Position numbers and translations under genes: made by a program. The notes beneath the pieces are model-generated. The model was given only the letters and a program-made list of their open reading frames with translations, searched no databases and had not been told where the DNA came from. This document shows, in pieces, positions 22,645 through 34,400 of a stretch of DNA of 64,000 nt; positions within the stretch are counted from its first letter, which is position 1; every line of letters starts with the position of its first letter. Location of the stretch: positions 210,979,742 to 211,043,741 of the forward strand of contig CM062818.1 in the NCBI GenBank assembly GCA_031772625.1, read 5' to 3'. The DNA is from Pinus tabuliformis (lineage: Eukaryota; Streptophyta; Pinopsida; Pinales; Pinaceae).

Positions 22645-23480
22645 ATGGAAAGTCCATGCCAAGTTATTCTTGACAGCACCAACTACTTCCAATGGTGGTC
22701 CTACATTGTGGATTTACTTAGAAGTAAAGGTCTTTACAGAATAGCCACAGGCCAAGAGACCAAACCGAAAGATGAAGACAAGGCAGCTAAATGGGAAAAT
22801 AGGCAAGACCAAGCACGTGGGTTGATAGGGATGTCTATTTCTCCAGATCTTAGATTCCATATTGCAGAACTTGATACTCCCGATGAAGCAAAGAAACAGA
22901 TTACTAAAGTCTTTGGAATTAAAAATGAACTTAAAGCCCATCAACTTGAAAATGAATTGCTTACATTGGACCCCAATAATTTTTCTTGCATTGAAGATTT
23001 TTTGTCCAAGTTCAAGACCCTTAGACTTCTCTTGGAAGGTGTTAAGGTTAAGAAAGAAGATAGTAGCCTTATCTACTCCATTCTTACTAAGTTGGGACCA
23101 GCCTATTCTGTGTTTGTTTCCACCTTCCATTCTACAAGAGAAGCCTTCATTTCTCAAGGACAAACCTACAAGTCCCCTTCCTTTGATTCCTTTTGTGATT
23201 CTTTAATAAGAGAACAAGAAAAACTCTTACACCTTGGTCTTCTTCATCTTGGAAACTCTTCTAAGAAAGCGTTAGCGGCCCAGCAACAACCAAATCCAAA
23301 GAATCCTAAGAAGTTGTATCCTAAATAGAATGGTACTAAACCAAACAAGGGTCCTAAGCAATTTCAGTGTCAAAATGAAAAAACATTTCAACAAAAATGA
23401 TAAGACAAATAAAAACAAAGGGAAGAAGACTGATAGACATTGCAACTTTTGTAATCGAGATGGCCACTTAGAATCCAAAT
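22645..23480 (+). pseudogene. Element F gag with CCHC knuckle
   Basis: The gag starts MESPCQVILDSTNYFQWWSY. It contains the Copia gag (UBN2-like) pattern: 'NYFQWWSYIVDLLRSKGL' near residues 14-31, then 'QARGLIGMSISPDL', and 'EDFLSKFKTLRLLLEGVKV' around residue 120. A Lys-rich linker leads to the knuckle CNFCNRDGHLESKC (about 23442-23483, CX2CX4HX4C). The start was chosen as the first ATG after the leader in frame with these motifs. The product would form the particle and bind element RNA. The gag core is well preserved. Confidence 0.88.
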
Positions 23481-23559
23481 GCTTTAAGAAGATGGAAGCC
23501 TTGGAAGCAGCAATGAAGAAGCATAACATCCATTTGGAGCACTCTTCAACTTCAACTTC

Positions 23560-25000
23560 ATCTTCAGGAATGGCACTTTCTGCATGTGGTTGTCAAGCAT
23601 CTCGGTCTGGCTATGCACTAAATGTATCTTCTTCTTCTCATTCTCATGAGTGGCTCATTGATTCTGGAGCTTCTTATCACATGGCCAAAAACAAAGCCAT
23701 GTTTTCTTCTTTAAATGATTGTAACACCAAAAATATATATGTTGGTGATGATAGATCTCTTAGTGTTGTAGGGACTGGAACTGTTCATCTAGACAATGGT
23801 CAGTTTAATGATGTATTATGTGTTCCAACCTTATCCTGCAACCTTCTATCTGTATATCAGATAACCCATTCAGGTGAGGGTAAAATCGTTGAATTTTCAC
23901 CTCACGATGTTGTAATTAAGGACCTAAGAGATCCTAGACAAATTTTAGCTACTGGCATTGCTGATGATTCTACAAGGTTGTATAAGTTTCACAACTTTGG
24001 GTCATAAAATCTTCCCTCAGTATTTGTTGCTCATAATGATGAAGTGAGCAAACTTTGGCATGAGCGATTTGGTCACTTAAACTATCACTCTCTTCAGAAT
24101 CTCTGTAAAGAAAATATGGTGATAGGTCTTCCAATGGTATCTTGCAGAGATGGTGTTTGTTCTGGATGTGTACTCGGAAAACATCATCGGGATAGTTTTG
24201 AAAAACGTGCCTCTTAGCACGCCTCAGTCCCTTTACAGCTTGTGCATAGTGATTTATGTGGTCCACTTCCAGTTGCTTCATTCTCTGGCTACAAGTATTT
24301 CTTAACTTTCATTGATGATTTCTCTAGACGCACTTGGGTATACTTCTTAAAACTCAAGAGTGAAGTGTTTAACATGTTCTTGGCCTTTAAGGCCTTTGTT
24401 GAAAAACAATCTGGACATCAAATTCTTAAGCTAAGATCCAATAATGGTGGAGAATATGTTAAAAACACATTCATCAACTTTTGCACTGAGAATGGAATTC
24501 AAATGCAACATACTGTTCCATATACTCCACAACAAAATGGTGTAGCTGAAAGGAAGAATCACACCTTAAAGGAAATGGCTAATTGTATGCTTCAATCTAA
24601 AGGAGTTAGTCTTAATTATTGGGTAGAAGCAATTAACCGTGAAAATTACATAATAAATCGCACTCCTACTAAGGTTTTAAAGAATATCACTCCAGAAGAA
24701 GCATGGAGCTCAATTAAACCAGATGTAAGTCACTTTCGTATTCTTGGAAGTGAAGCATGGGCCCATATTCCAGATGAGAAACATAAAGCTTTAGAACCTA
24801 AGAGTGAAAAATGTATTTTTGTTGGATATTCTGAAGATGTCAAAGGATATAGACTTATTCCACTTAAGTCCAAAAATGTTATCATTAGAAGAGATGTAAA
24901 GTTTGCTGAAAATATATCGGCCTGCGAGCCTAGTTCGGCGGATGTGCCACCTCTCCCTATCTCTTCTACTTTTGAAAATATTTCTTCTTCAGATGATGAA
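23560..25000 (+). pseudogene. Element F protease and integrase
   Basis: The protease active site reads 'WLIDSGASYHMAKN' (about 23652-23693). The integrase zinc region follows as 'LWHERFGHLNYHSLQNL' and 'CSGCVLGKHH' (about 24055-24190). The core has 'LVHSDLCGPLP' (about 24240-24272), 'RSNNGGEYV' (about 24436-24462) and 'YTPQQNGVAERKNHTLKEM' (about 24520-24577), giving the D,D35E set. The 'HIPDEKHKALEPKSEKCIFV' block (about 24768-24825) is the usual Copia integrase tail. The protease cuts the polyprotein and the integrase inserts cDNA. The region carries a few breaks. Confidence 0.9.
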
Positions 25001-25189
25001 AGCGAGGATGGAACTCCTCCCCCACCTTCTCAGGATCCTCCTTCAGCTCCTCATCTTCCAAAATGGGTCTGTGCTACTCGGGATGCAGCAGGTGATCTTG
25101 CCGGTGATCCTACAGATCAGCGACGTACACGTTCTAAGTTCGATAGAGCCTCTTCTTTACTGGCTCAAGCTTCAGTGAATTATGATCCT

Positions 25190-26721
25190 GACACCTTTGC
25201 AGAAGCTTCAGGCCATCCAGATTGGGAAGCAGCTGTGAATGAAGAATATCATTCATTATTGGCAAATGATACATGGGATCTTGTTCCTCTACCAAAGGGA
25301 CGAAAACTTGTTAGGTGCAAATGGGTTTACAGAACCAAGTATGGACCAGATGGGAAAGTTGATAAACATAAAGCTCGTCTTGTTGCTAAGGGTTTTTCAC
25401 AAGTTGAAGGCATTGACTACACTGAAACCTTCTCCCCTGTTGCCAAAATGAACTCTATCCGCCTTGTTCTTTCCCTTGCTGATTCTTTCAAATGGGAAGT
25501 CCATCAGATGGATGTTAAATCCGTCTTCTTGCATGGGGATTTACATGAAAAAATCTATATGGAATAACCTATTGGCTTTATACAAACAGACTCCAGCCTT
25601 GTATGTCGGCTTAAGAAATCCATTTATGGTCTCAAGCAAGCTCCTCGAGCTTGGTATGCCAAAATGGATAACTTTCTTTTAGAAAATGGCTTTTCTAGGT
25701 GTCATTCTGACAATACTGTCTACACCAAGAAAGTGGGCAAGTCTCTTATCATTCTTGTTCTTTATGTTGATGATCTTATCCTGATTGGTGTGATCCAAAC
25801 CTTATAAACCATGTGAAGTCTAGCCTTAAAAGGAAGTTTGAAATGACAGACTTAGGACACTTACATTATTTTCTTGGTCTTCAAGTCTTGAAATCCAAGG
25901 AAGGTATTTACCTTTCCCAATCCAAGTATGCCTGTGATATTCTACGCCATTTTCACATGGAAGACTGTAAGCCAGCCCCTTCTCCCTTTCAGTCTGGAGT
26001 CAAACTTTCAGTCACTTGTACTTCTCCTGAAGTTGATTCTACCTTATTCCGTCAACTTGTAGGAAAACTTTTGTATCTAACCCATACTCGTCCTGACCTT
26101 TCCTTTGCTGTTGGCCTTGTTGCTCGGTTTATGCAAAACCCACGTGAAAGTCATTGGAAAGCAGCTAAAAGAATACTTCGTTATGTTCGCGATATAGTTC
26201 AGTTTGGGATTCATTACAGTGCCGAAGCATCTCCTCTATTGGTTGGTTTCACTGATTCCGATTGGGCTGGTGACCTTGATGATCAGAAGTCTACTGCAGG
26301 TTATGTGTTCACTCTTGGTTCAGGACCTATTACATGGGCTTGCAAGAAACAAGGTGCCATTTCTCTTTCTTCAGCAGAAGCAGAGTATCGTGGTGCCGTA
26401 GAAGCTAGTAAGGAAGCCTTGTGGCTTCGTCAGATCCTGTCAGAGTTTGGCTTTCAGCAGCAGCATCCGACTACACTTTGGTGTGACAATCAAAGTGCCA
26501 TTCAACTACACAAAGATCCAGTCCAACATCAGCGCAACAAACACATTGAACTGCACATGCACTTCATCAGAAAGCTCATTCATGACCATGTTCTTGAAGT
26601 GAAATATTGTTCAACAGATGATCAAGTTGCAGACATCTTTAGAAAGGCTCTCACAGAGGCGAAGTTCACTAAACTTCGATTTATGGTTGGAGTTCAGGAA
26701 GTTGTCACTAAGGGGGGATAG
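25190..26721 (+). pseudogene. Element F reverse transcriptase and RNase H
   Basis: RT opens with 'DTWDLVPLPKGRKLVRCKWV' (about 25270-25330), then 'KARLVAKGFSQVEGIDY' (about 25372-25420), 'QMDVKSVFLHGDL' (about 25505-25545) and the YVDD catalytic box (about 25763-25776). RNase H follows with 'FTDSDWAGDLDDQKSTAGYV' (about 26247-26305), 'SLSSAEAEYRGAVEASKEAL' (about 26362-26420) and 'WCDNQSAIQL' (about 26480-26510). Domain order and motifs are typical Copia. It is broken in a small number of places. Confidence 0.92.
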
Positions 26722-26793
26722 GCTCTAGTGCCTCCTTCCTTCTCCTATTGTGTCATATTTGTAAATCCTTCAATCCTATCCCAAGTTGTTCTT

Positions 26794-26802
26794 AAGGGGG
26801 GA
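26794..26802 (+). promoter_or_regulatory. Element F polypurine tract
   Basis: AAGGGGGGA lies immediately before the 3' LTR. It is the expected plus-strand priming site. Confidence 0.85.
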
Positions 26803-27220
26803 TGTTAGGATATTCCGACACATAGGAAATAGTTAAGTACAACTTGGTCTAGTATAGAGTTAGGTAAAGTGTGTTTCTTTACTATGTACATTTTGTAATT
26901 TACAATCCGATGGTCACGATATGTAGTGATCGACGGTTTATTCTCTCCTCGGTATTACCGACACTTGATCCGTGGCTTAACACCCGATTGGTCCATGATC
27001 TCTATTTAAAGAGCATGGAGGGTCATTTGTAGGTTAACCGTTCATGAGAGAAGCTTATGTAAATTTTCATTCTTTTATTAATAAATTTCCTGAAGTGGCC
27101 ACGTTGGCTCAGGCCGTGGACTGTTTCCCTCTTTGAGGGTTTTAACCACGTCAAAAGCACTGGTGTATTGATCTACGGTCTATTTGTGAACGATGTCCTT
27201 TGGTGTTCTGTATTCCTCTA
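26803..27220 (+). repeat. Element F 3' LTR
   Basis: 418 bp, about 96% like the 5' LTR by eye, followed directly by the target duplication GTTTT. Confidence 0.93.
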
Positions 27221-28722
27221 GTTTTCCTTTTATTTTTTTATTTTTTCAATTAAGTTTGCGTAGTCTACATCAGTGAGCCGACTTGAAGTCATTACTTTGC
27301 CGGAACAAAATGAAATGTTCCCTTCATATAACTTGGAATCCTTTTTCCTCCTCTTCTAAGACATGTATACAGGCATTACTCCCAAATTTACAACCACGAT
27401 AGTTTGAATATTATATCAGTGATGCATGTAAATTTATAGCCACGATAGCTTAGATGAACCAGATAATCATATGCAGAATTAACACAAGAAAAATGTATCA
27501 TTATAAACATACATGATGTTGTTGTCCAATATCAGTGTGAAGGGCCATATTACTGTTTTTTTGGGCAGGTTCAAAGAAAAACTGACGCAAATTCTGTCAT
27601 GTTATTTTTCCAGTTGAAAAGATGTCAGGAGGCGTGCATGTAGTAAACTCCTGGAAGCCTGCTACGACGACGAAAATTCTGTGTCATACCGGAAACTTGT
27701 TACGACTACGCAAACTCCTTGTACAAGAATAAAAACTCATTCCAATAAAATTTATGAATCTCTCTTTGACTAATCATATTGCAACTGCATGAGCTTTCTA
27801 TGCAAATCTCCAAAATACTGAGGACCCCAGCAGGAATGCAGCTGGCCGAGCTTGGACTGAACAAAATGGGGCACTCTCCTTCTTGTTGCTGGCCAAAGGT
27901 GGAAATCATCAAGATTATTTCTTCTATAGAAAACTATCTAGAGACGTGCGACATTATGATGGTTTCCATGTGTGACTGACATCTAGGAGAGTGTCCCATT
28001 TCCTTCGATCATGGCTCAAACCTGAAGCATTAATGTATCACTACAACCTCTGTATTTTGGGAATTCATGTTGAAAGTGCAAGCATTTGCAATATGGCTGA
28101 TCACATCTAAGTCATGGAGTTATTAAGAAAAATTATTCGAATGTTGTTTTTATTCTTGGACTCATTGTATTTGAATGTTGTTTTTAACAAACAACAACAT
28201 TATTTGCAGTGGTATGATCCAGATTATCCACAGTTTTGTGTTCATTCTGTCGACGTTTCAAACCCCAAAGAGGGTCCATCATTAGGACTAATAGAATATG
28301 AATGAAATCTTATTGAGAGAAGAGTCAAACGACCTGGGAATAAATAAACCTTTTCAAGATTTTAATGGAATCATAGAAATGAAACTACACTCTTATTTTC
28401 CTCTTCTTTCTTCCTGAAAACTATGATGTAGTTTTCAAATTTGTAATATTTCAAACTGAAATGCATTTTATGTTATATTTCATTTAATTGGGAGAATAAT
28501 GAATGCATATTCTAGGTTTGATCTTCTTGATGAAACATTAAAAGTTTTGTTTATAGATTATATTCACAAATCAAGTTCAGCTCATTTATTTACTTTCTGT
28601 GCGACCACGGCTGCAGTAAAACACAACAAAAACCTTTGTTGATATTATACTGAATTCTTCAAATCTGACAATCCCTTTTTATCATTGTTTCTCGATCTTC
28701 TTAATTAATTATCTTGTAACAT

Positions 28723-28865
28723 ATGTATCAACTTAAAATAGAGGGAATGTTTACAATACTAAAGCATATTATGTATCAACTTAAAATAGAGAGAATGCTT
28801 ACCATATCAAAGCATATTATGTATCAATTTAAAATAGAGGGAATGTTTACCATTTCAAAGCATGA
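28723..28865. repeat. Tandem repeat, three copies of a 48-bp unit
   Basis: Copies begin ATGTATCAA.TTAAAATAGA at 28723, 28771 and 28819, an exact 48-bp spacing, and each ends AAGCAT. Copies differ at only a few positions. Confidence 0.9.
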
Positions 28866-28984
28866 TAATTAATGGATGCAATTGTTCTTTTTGGTGGAAA
28901 AAAAGATTTAAAACCTTGTCCACATCCACCTCCATCCATCCCTATGGTTTTGAGCTTGAACTGCAGCAGGAAAAATCTACTTGT

Positions 28985-29255
28985 GCAAAGATAACCGAAA
29001 AAAATACACACTGGCGGAAGATTTTAATAATTTTTAGAACACTTTACATCTTTGCACCAAAAAAAACCACGTTGATGGAAAGATTAAAGATATTTTTTTG
29101 GAAAATGTTAAAAAGAACATTGATGGAAGATTAAAGACATTTTTAGAAAATGTTTATGTATACTAGTGCAAAGATCCTAAGAAAAATTGCTTTGATAACA
29201 AAAATACACACAATGGTGGAAGGTTTAAGACATTTTTAAAACATGTAACTTAATG
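28985..29255. repeat. Degenerate repeats of GATGGAAGATTAAAGACATTTTT type
   Basis: Variants of TGG.GGAAGATT.AA.A.ATTTTTAGAA recur near 29010, 29075, 29120 and 29213. Spacing is irregular (about 45-95 bp). Words such as AAATACACAC and GTGCAAAGAT also recur. This looks like an old, eroded minisatellite. Confidence 0.6.
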
Positions 29256-30441
29256 ATGTATTAGCTAGCCAAGCAAATTGAACATGCTGAACATGCAAAA
29301 GAAAAATGTTTGTAGATGGAAAATTGAATGTGTGAATAGACTAAGTGTATTAGTTAACCATTTCATTTTCAAAACCAAAAGGATTGTCCCTCCTCTTTTT
29401 AAGAGTCAAGACTAGGACATCTTTGTTGGTATTTTTCATTTTTAAAATGCTTTAAGGTATTTTTGAATTTTTTTACAAATTTCTTATTTATAAAGAAAAA
29501 GAGGGCCAATTCATCTTTTCAGCTTTGAACTCATTATCATTACACCATAAACTCTTCAAGTCTACAACTATATGTTTAAGTTTTCTAATTTTTTGAGGTT
29601 GAACGCTGAAATTTAACCAAATTAATATCCATTTTATTTCAATGTTATTGTAAGTAATTAAATAAATGCTTACCTAACAAATCTATTACAACCATCACAA
29701 TAATAAAAGCCTCTCTATGTTGACTATCTATATAAAACAAATATATTAAAAACATATACACATCCTTTAAATAAAACAAATATCAAAAACATATATGCAC
29801 GACTTCATATGAGAAAATAGAAGTATATCCATAAATTCCATGTCATTAAGGCATCCATTTATGGGAGATAACACTTCTAATTTAGGAGTTAGTATAAGCA
29901 TAGCTCCATTTATTTGGTGATAATTTAGGAGATTGTGCAGTTCACGGAAAATGTTCAAGAAGATTATTCATCTCCCATTTGTTTAGTGGTAACTTAGGGG
30001 ATTGTCCATTTTCTAGTGATGTGATTTTCTTATAACATTTAATATTTGAAATTTATGTGTGAGGTTGGGTTATTCATCATGTGCTCAAAATTAGGATAAA
30101 AAATCAAAGTGTCATAATCTTGATAAACTTAGCTTCAGATCAAATATCTTATCATTCTGATTCCAATGGTGCAAACGATACTTAAATCCGAGCTCATATG
30201 TAGAAGTTAGAGCAAGTCGAAGTTCAGGTTTGACTTGGACACATGGCAGGATTGGATGATGTGGTAAGGTCCTTTAGTGAATGAGGAGGTGCTAAGTGGC
30301 AAGCCGCCATTGGCCCCTGTATATCGCAAATCGCATGTCGTAGGCGGTTAAAAATTGACACTAGAAAAACTAGGGTTGCGATGCGATAAATCTCAATCGC
30401 ACTTCACAAAAGACAGACAGAAAGGTGTTAAAGGATCGACC

Positions 30442-30518
30442 CCGGAGTTGCGATGTGATGGATTGGCCCGGAGTTGCGATTCGATTGATCGGCCGGAGTT
30501 GCCATGCGATGGATCGCA
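30442..30518 (+). repeat. Tandem repeat in E LTR, about 25-26 bp unit, rich in GCGAT
   Basis: Three units starting CCGGAGTTG at 30442, 30468 and 30493, each followed by CGAT-type words. The right LTR keeps a diverged version at about 41108-41185. Confidence 0.8.
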
Positions 30519-31095
30519 GATTGCAATCACACTTTGTAGAAAGCAGAGTCCCGCATTATATTACACGCTAATTCTCTACCGATTGTGAAATGCGATAGGT
30601 TCCTTGATGCGATGCGACTACAGGTTCCGTTTAATTGTTCTATCGGGTTCGCCACATCGCAATCGCACATTGCCCGCCGTGTTCACAAGACCATAAGACC
30701 AACGGGTTTTTACGCTGATTGCGATTTCTGATAAGACACTCGGTGCCGACAAATTATGGCTCGCTGCGTAGCAAAATTTTCGCCCAGTTAGTGCGTTTTT
30801 GGGGATAATTTGTAGGATCATGTCGGAAATGGGGAAATTTGTGGAGTGAATATTAGGAGAACTAGGAGAAGTCATAGTTTCTTCAGTTTTCCACTAAATT
30901 GGTGGCAAAAAGAGACTAGATAGCCATTTTTGGACATTTTAAACTGATTGGAGCAGGTTTCAGAAGCATTTGAGCATTGTAAACACATATTTTTACACTT
31001 TTGAGCATAATAGAGAGGCCCAAGCGATTGTAAGCTAGACCAAGGAGAATTAGCCCAAGAGGGGTGAACTCTTTTATCATGTGCTTGTTGTAATG

Positions 31096-31429
31096 TGTTA
31101 TGAAACCAACTCAAGAAAAGATAGAAAAGATAGATCAACGCCTTAGAATTCAGCCTCTTCGAGGGGGTTAACCTCCTTTACATTACATAAATGAACAATT
31201 CTTGGATGATACAAATGACAAAACCTCCTTTCTATATATAGGAGTCTAAGGAGTCACAATATAATCCAGCCGACCTAACAATAATAATATAAAGCCACAA
31301 AAATAACAATAGAGGGATTCTATGGGGCACAGAAATAACAATATGGGGGTAATAGGGGCACAACAATATAAATAAGGGGTATAACTACAATAGTAATGGG
31401 GTAATCACTAGTATTATAGGGACCCAACA
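31096..31429 (-). repeat. Element A 3' LTR
   Basis: 334 bp, nearly identical to 36649-36981 and to both LTRs of element B. The adjoining tract at 31430-31449 reads on the minus strand as a purine run ending AAGGAGAGGGGCA, the expected polypurine tract. Confidence 0.95.
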
Positions 31430-31458
31430 TGCCCCTCTCCTTCAAAAAAGTGTTGTCC

Positions 31459-34400
31459 TCAACGCTTGAGTAGTTCTGGATACTTCTGCATAAAATTCTC
31501 ATCCTCCCATGTGGAATCTTCAGCGGATAAGTTCTTCCACTTGATAAGATACTCTGAAATTGATCGATTTCGTAGCTGTCGAGTTCTTGTTTCTGTGACT
31601 GCTTCCGGTTCCAATATAATTTTTCCTTCCTCGTCAAGTTCTGGCAATATTGTTTGAACTGGGAGCTTGTCACCTATAACCTTCTTTAAACATGAAACAT
31701 GGAAAACTGGGTGCAATCGAGAAGCTGCAGGAAGCTCCAATTTGTATGCCATAGTACCAATCTTTTGCAACACCTTGTACGGACCATAATACTTTGGTGA
31801 TAATTTATTATCCTTCTTAGCTTGCTTTAGGGACATTTGCTTATATGGTTGTAGCCGTAGGAATACCCAATCACCTACATCAAAACTTCTTTCACTGCGA
31901 TGTTGATCTGCCTGTTGTTTCATTCTATTTTGTGCCAACACGAGGTTATCCTTTAAGAGTTGGAGGACTTGTTGTTGATGTTCGATGTGATGTTCCACTG
32001 CCTGAACCTTAGAATTTTCTCTTAAATATGATGTGATGGATGGTGGTTGATACCCATAAAGTGCCATAAATGGGGTCATTTTTGTTGCTGTATGGAAGGA
32101 AGTGTTATACCACCATTCAGCCAGAGGCAACCATTTGACCCATTGTGTCTGTTTATCAGATACAAAGCAACGAAGATATCCTTCCAAACATTTGTTTACT
32201 ATCTCAGTTTGCCCATCAGATTGAGGATGATAAGATGAGCTATGAGCTAACTGAGTACCAAGACAAGAAAATAATTCTGTCCAAAAATTTCCAGTGAAAA
32301 TGGGATCTCTGTCACTTACAATAATCTTTGGGTTTCCATGTAGCTTTTGAATTGTTTCCATAAATGCAGTAGAAACTGTACTGGCTTTAAATGGATGTGA
32401 TAATGCACAAAAGTGTGCATACTTGGTAAGTCTGTCAACTACCACCATGATGACACTCTTTCCCTCAGACTTGGGTAAACCTGTGATAAAATCCATTGAA
32501 ACCTCCTCCCAACGTTGGCTTGGAATGGATAAAGGTTGTAATAGACCCGGTGTCTTAATTGTTTCAACTTTATTTTGTTGGCAAACCAAACATTCCGCCA
32601 CAAACTTTTGAATATCTGATTTAAGGCCATCCCAAAAAAATTCCTTCTTAACCCTGTGGTAAGTTTTTAAAAATCCTGAGTGCCCTCCTAAGGGAGAAGT
32701 GTGCAATTCCATAAGAATCTTTTGTTTTAGCTGGGAATTCTTACAGAGGTATAAGCGATCTTTGTACCATAACGAATCATTTTTCCAGCTAAATGTATCA
32801 GACGTACTGGAATCTTGTTGTAGCTTTCGAATAAGTGCCCACACTTCTTCGTCATTCTTCCATTCCTCCCTTGCTTCGTTTATCCAATCTGGTTGGATAA
32901 TAGAAATGGCGCACAACAATGCTTCCACATCCTCATCCTTTCTTGAGAGTGCATCTGCCACCACATTTTGCTTCCCTTTTTTGTAGATGATTTCAAAGTC
33001 ATAACCCAACATCTTTGTGACCCACTTTTGTTGCTCTTCAGAGGATAATCTTTGTTCTAAAAAGTATTTAAGGCTATCATGATCCGTTTTTACCTTGAAG
33101 TGTCTTCCCATTAGGTAGGGTCGCCATTTCTTAAGTGCATGGAGTATTGCCAACATTTCCTTCTCATAAATAGCTTTGCTTAAAAACTTTCCCTTGATTG
33201 GACGACTTTCAAAAGCAATGGGTCTTTCATCTTGCATTAGAACAGCACCAATTCCATTTCCTGAAGCATCACATTCCACAATAAAGGTTTTTGTGAAGTC
33301 CGTGTAGCTAAGACCGGTGCTTGGCACATTGCCTCTTTAAGATGTTCAAAGGCCTTTGTTGCTTCCGGAGTCCATGAAAATGCATCTTTCTTCAATAATG
33401 TTGTTAGAGGTGCTGCTATTCTCCCATAATTCTTAACAAACTTGCGATAATACCCTGTCAACCCAAGAAATCCTCGCAGATGCTTTATGGATGTGGGGAT
33501 TTTCCATTCCTTAATGGCTTTAATTTTGCTAGGGTCTACCTTAACTCCTTCATGAGATACAATATGACCCAAATATTCCACCTCCTGGACTCCAAAGAAA
33601 CATTTGGATCTTTTTGCATATAATTGTTTCTCCTCCAATAGTTGTAGCACCCTGTCAACATGTTCAACATGATCCTTCCAAGACTTGCTGTAGATTAGTA
33701 TATCATCAAAAAATACTAACACAAATTTTCTAAGGAATGGTTTGAAAATTGAATTCATCAAACCTTGAAATGTTGAAGGTGCATTGGTAAGGCCAAAAGG
33801 CATGACCAAAAATTCATAATGACCCTCATGAGTTCTAAATGTCGTTTTCGGAATGTCTTCAATCTTCATTCTGATTTGATGATATCCCGAACGAAGATCC
33901 AACTTGGTGAAGTAAATTGATCCATGCAATTCATCCAGTAATTCATCAATGACAGGAATGGGGAACTTATCTTTAATAGTGAGCTTGTTGAGCTCCCTAT
34001 AATCTGGACACATGCGCCATGATCCATCCTTCTTGTGCACCAATACTACTGGAGCAGAGAAAGAACTTTGACTCGGTTGAATTATACCAGCCTCTAGCAT
34101 TTCTGCAACCATACGTTCAATTTCACTTTTTTGGACATAGGGATATCTGTACGGCCTGATGTTTGGAGGAACACTTCCTGGAATCAGATGAATAGCATGA
34201 TCATGATCACGCATAGGTGGGAGACCTTTGGGAGTCTCAAATACCTTGGAATGATTGTCCAGGACTTTTTGGAGATCTGGAGAAATAGATGATTCCAATG
34301 TGGAAACATCTAGCGAACATAATTGTGCAATTACACCTCTTTGCTCCTTTTTTAGAAGCTTTGTCATACCATTAGAGCTGATTATCTTTCCTGGTTTCCC

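Larger units (their letters stand above)
21273..27220 (+). mobile_element. Element F: Ty1/Copia LTR retrotransposon
   Basis: LTRs at 21273-21711 and 26803-27220 begin TGTTAGGATATTCCGACAC. The element is flanked by GTTTT (21268-21272 and 27221-27225). An initiator-Met primer site follows the 5' LTR and a purine tract precedes the 3' LTR. The coding order is gag, protease, integrase, RT, RNase H, with integrase ahead of RT, the hallmark of Copia. The lineage within Copia was not determined. The element is broken, with about four breaks in gag-pol. About 18 differences over about 410 aligned LTR bases by eye (about 4%) place it in the middle of the age range here, probably several million years or more depending on the rate. 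Confidence 0.95.
27226..30068. other. AT-rich spacer between F and E, no gene recognised
   Basis: About 2.8 kb outside any LTR element I can delimit. Short open frames (for example 27779-27979 + and 28114-28305 +) show no known motif. The right half has tandem repeats (28723-28865, 28985-29250). A diverged direct repeat with CATTTRTTTRGTGRTAA.TTAGG.GATTGT occurs at about 29907 and 29976. This is the best candidate for old host or ancient element DNA in the window. Confidence 0.55.

Noticed and set aside
28723-28865. CRISPR-like array
   Set aside because: Units are contiguous 48-bp tandem copies without unique spacers, in a plant nuclear context.
32699-32986. Open frame on the + strand opposite element A (and its twin at 55948-56235)
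   Set aside because: It is antisense to the RNase H/integrase interval and is conserved only because A and B are nearly identical. No motif.
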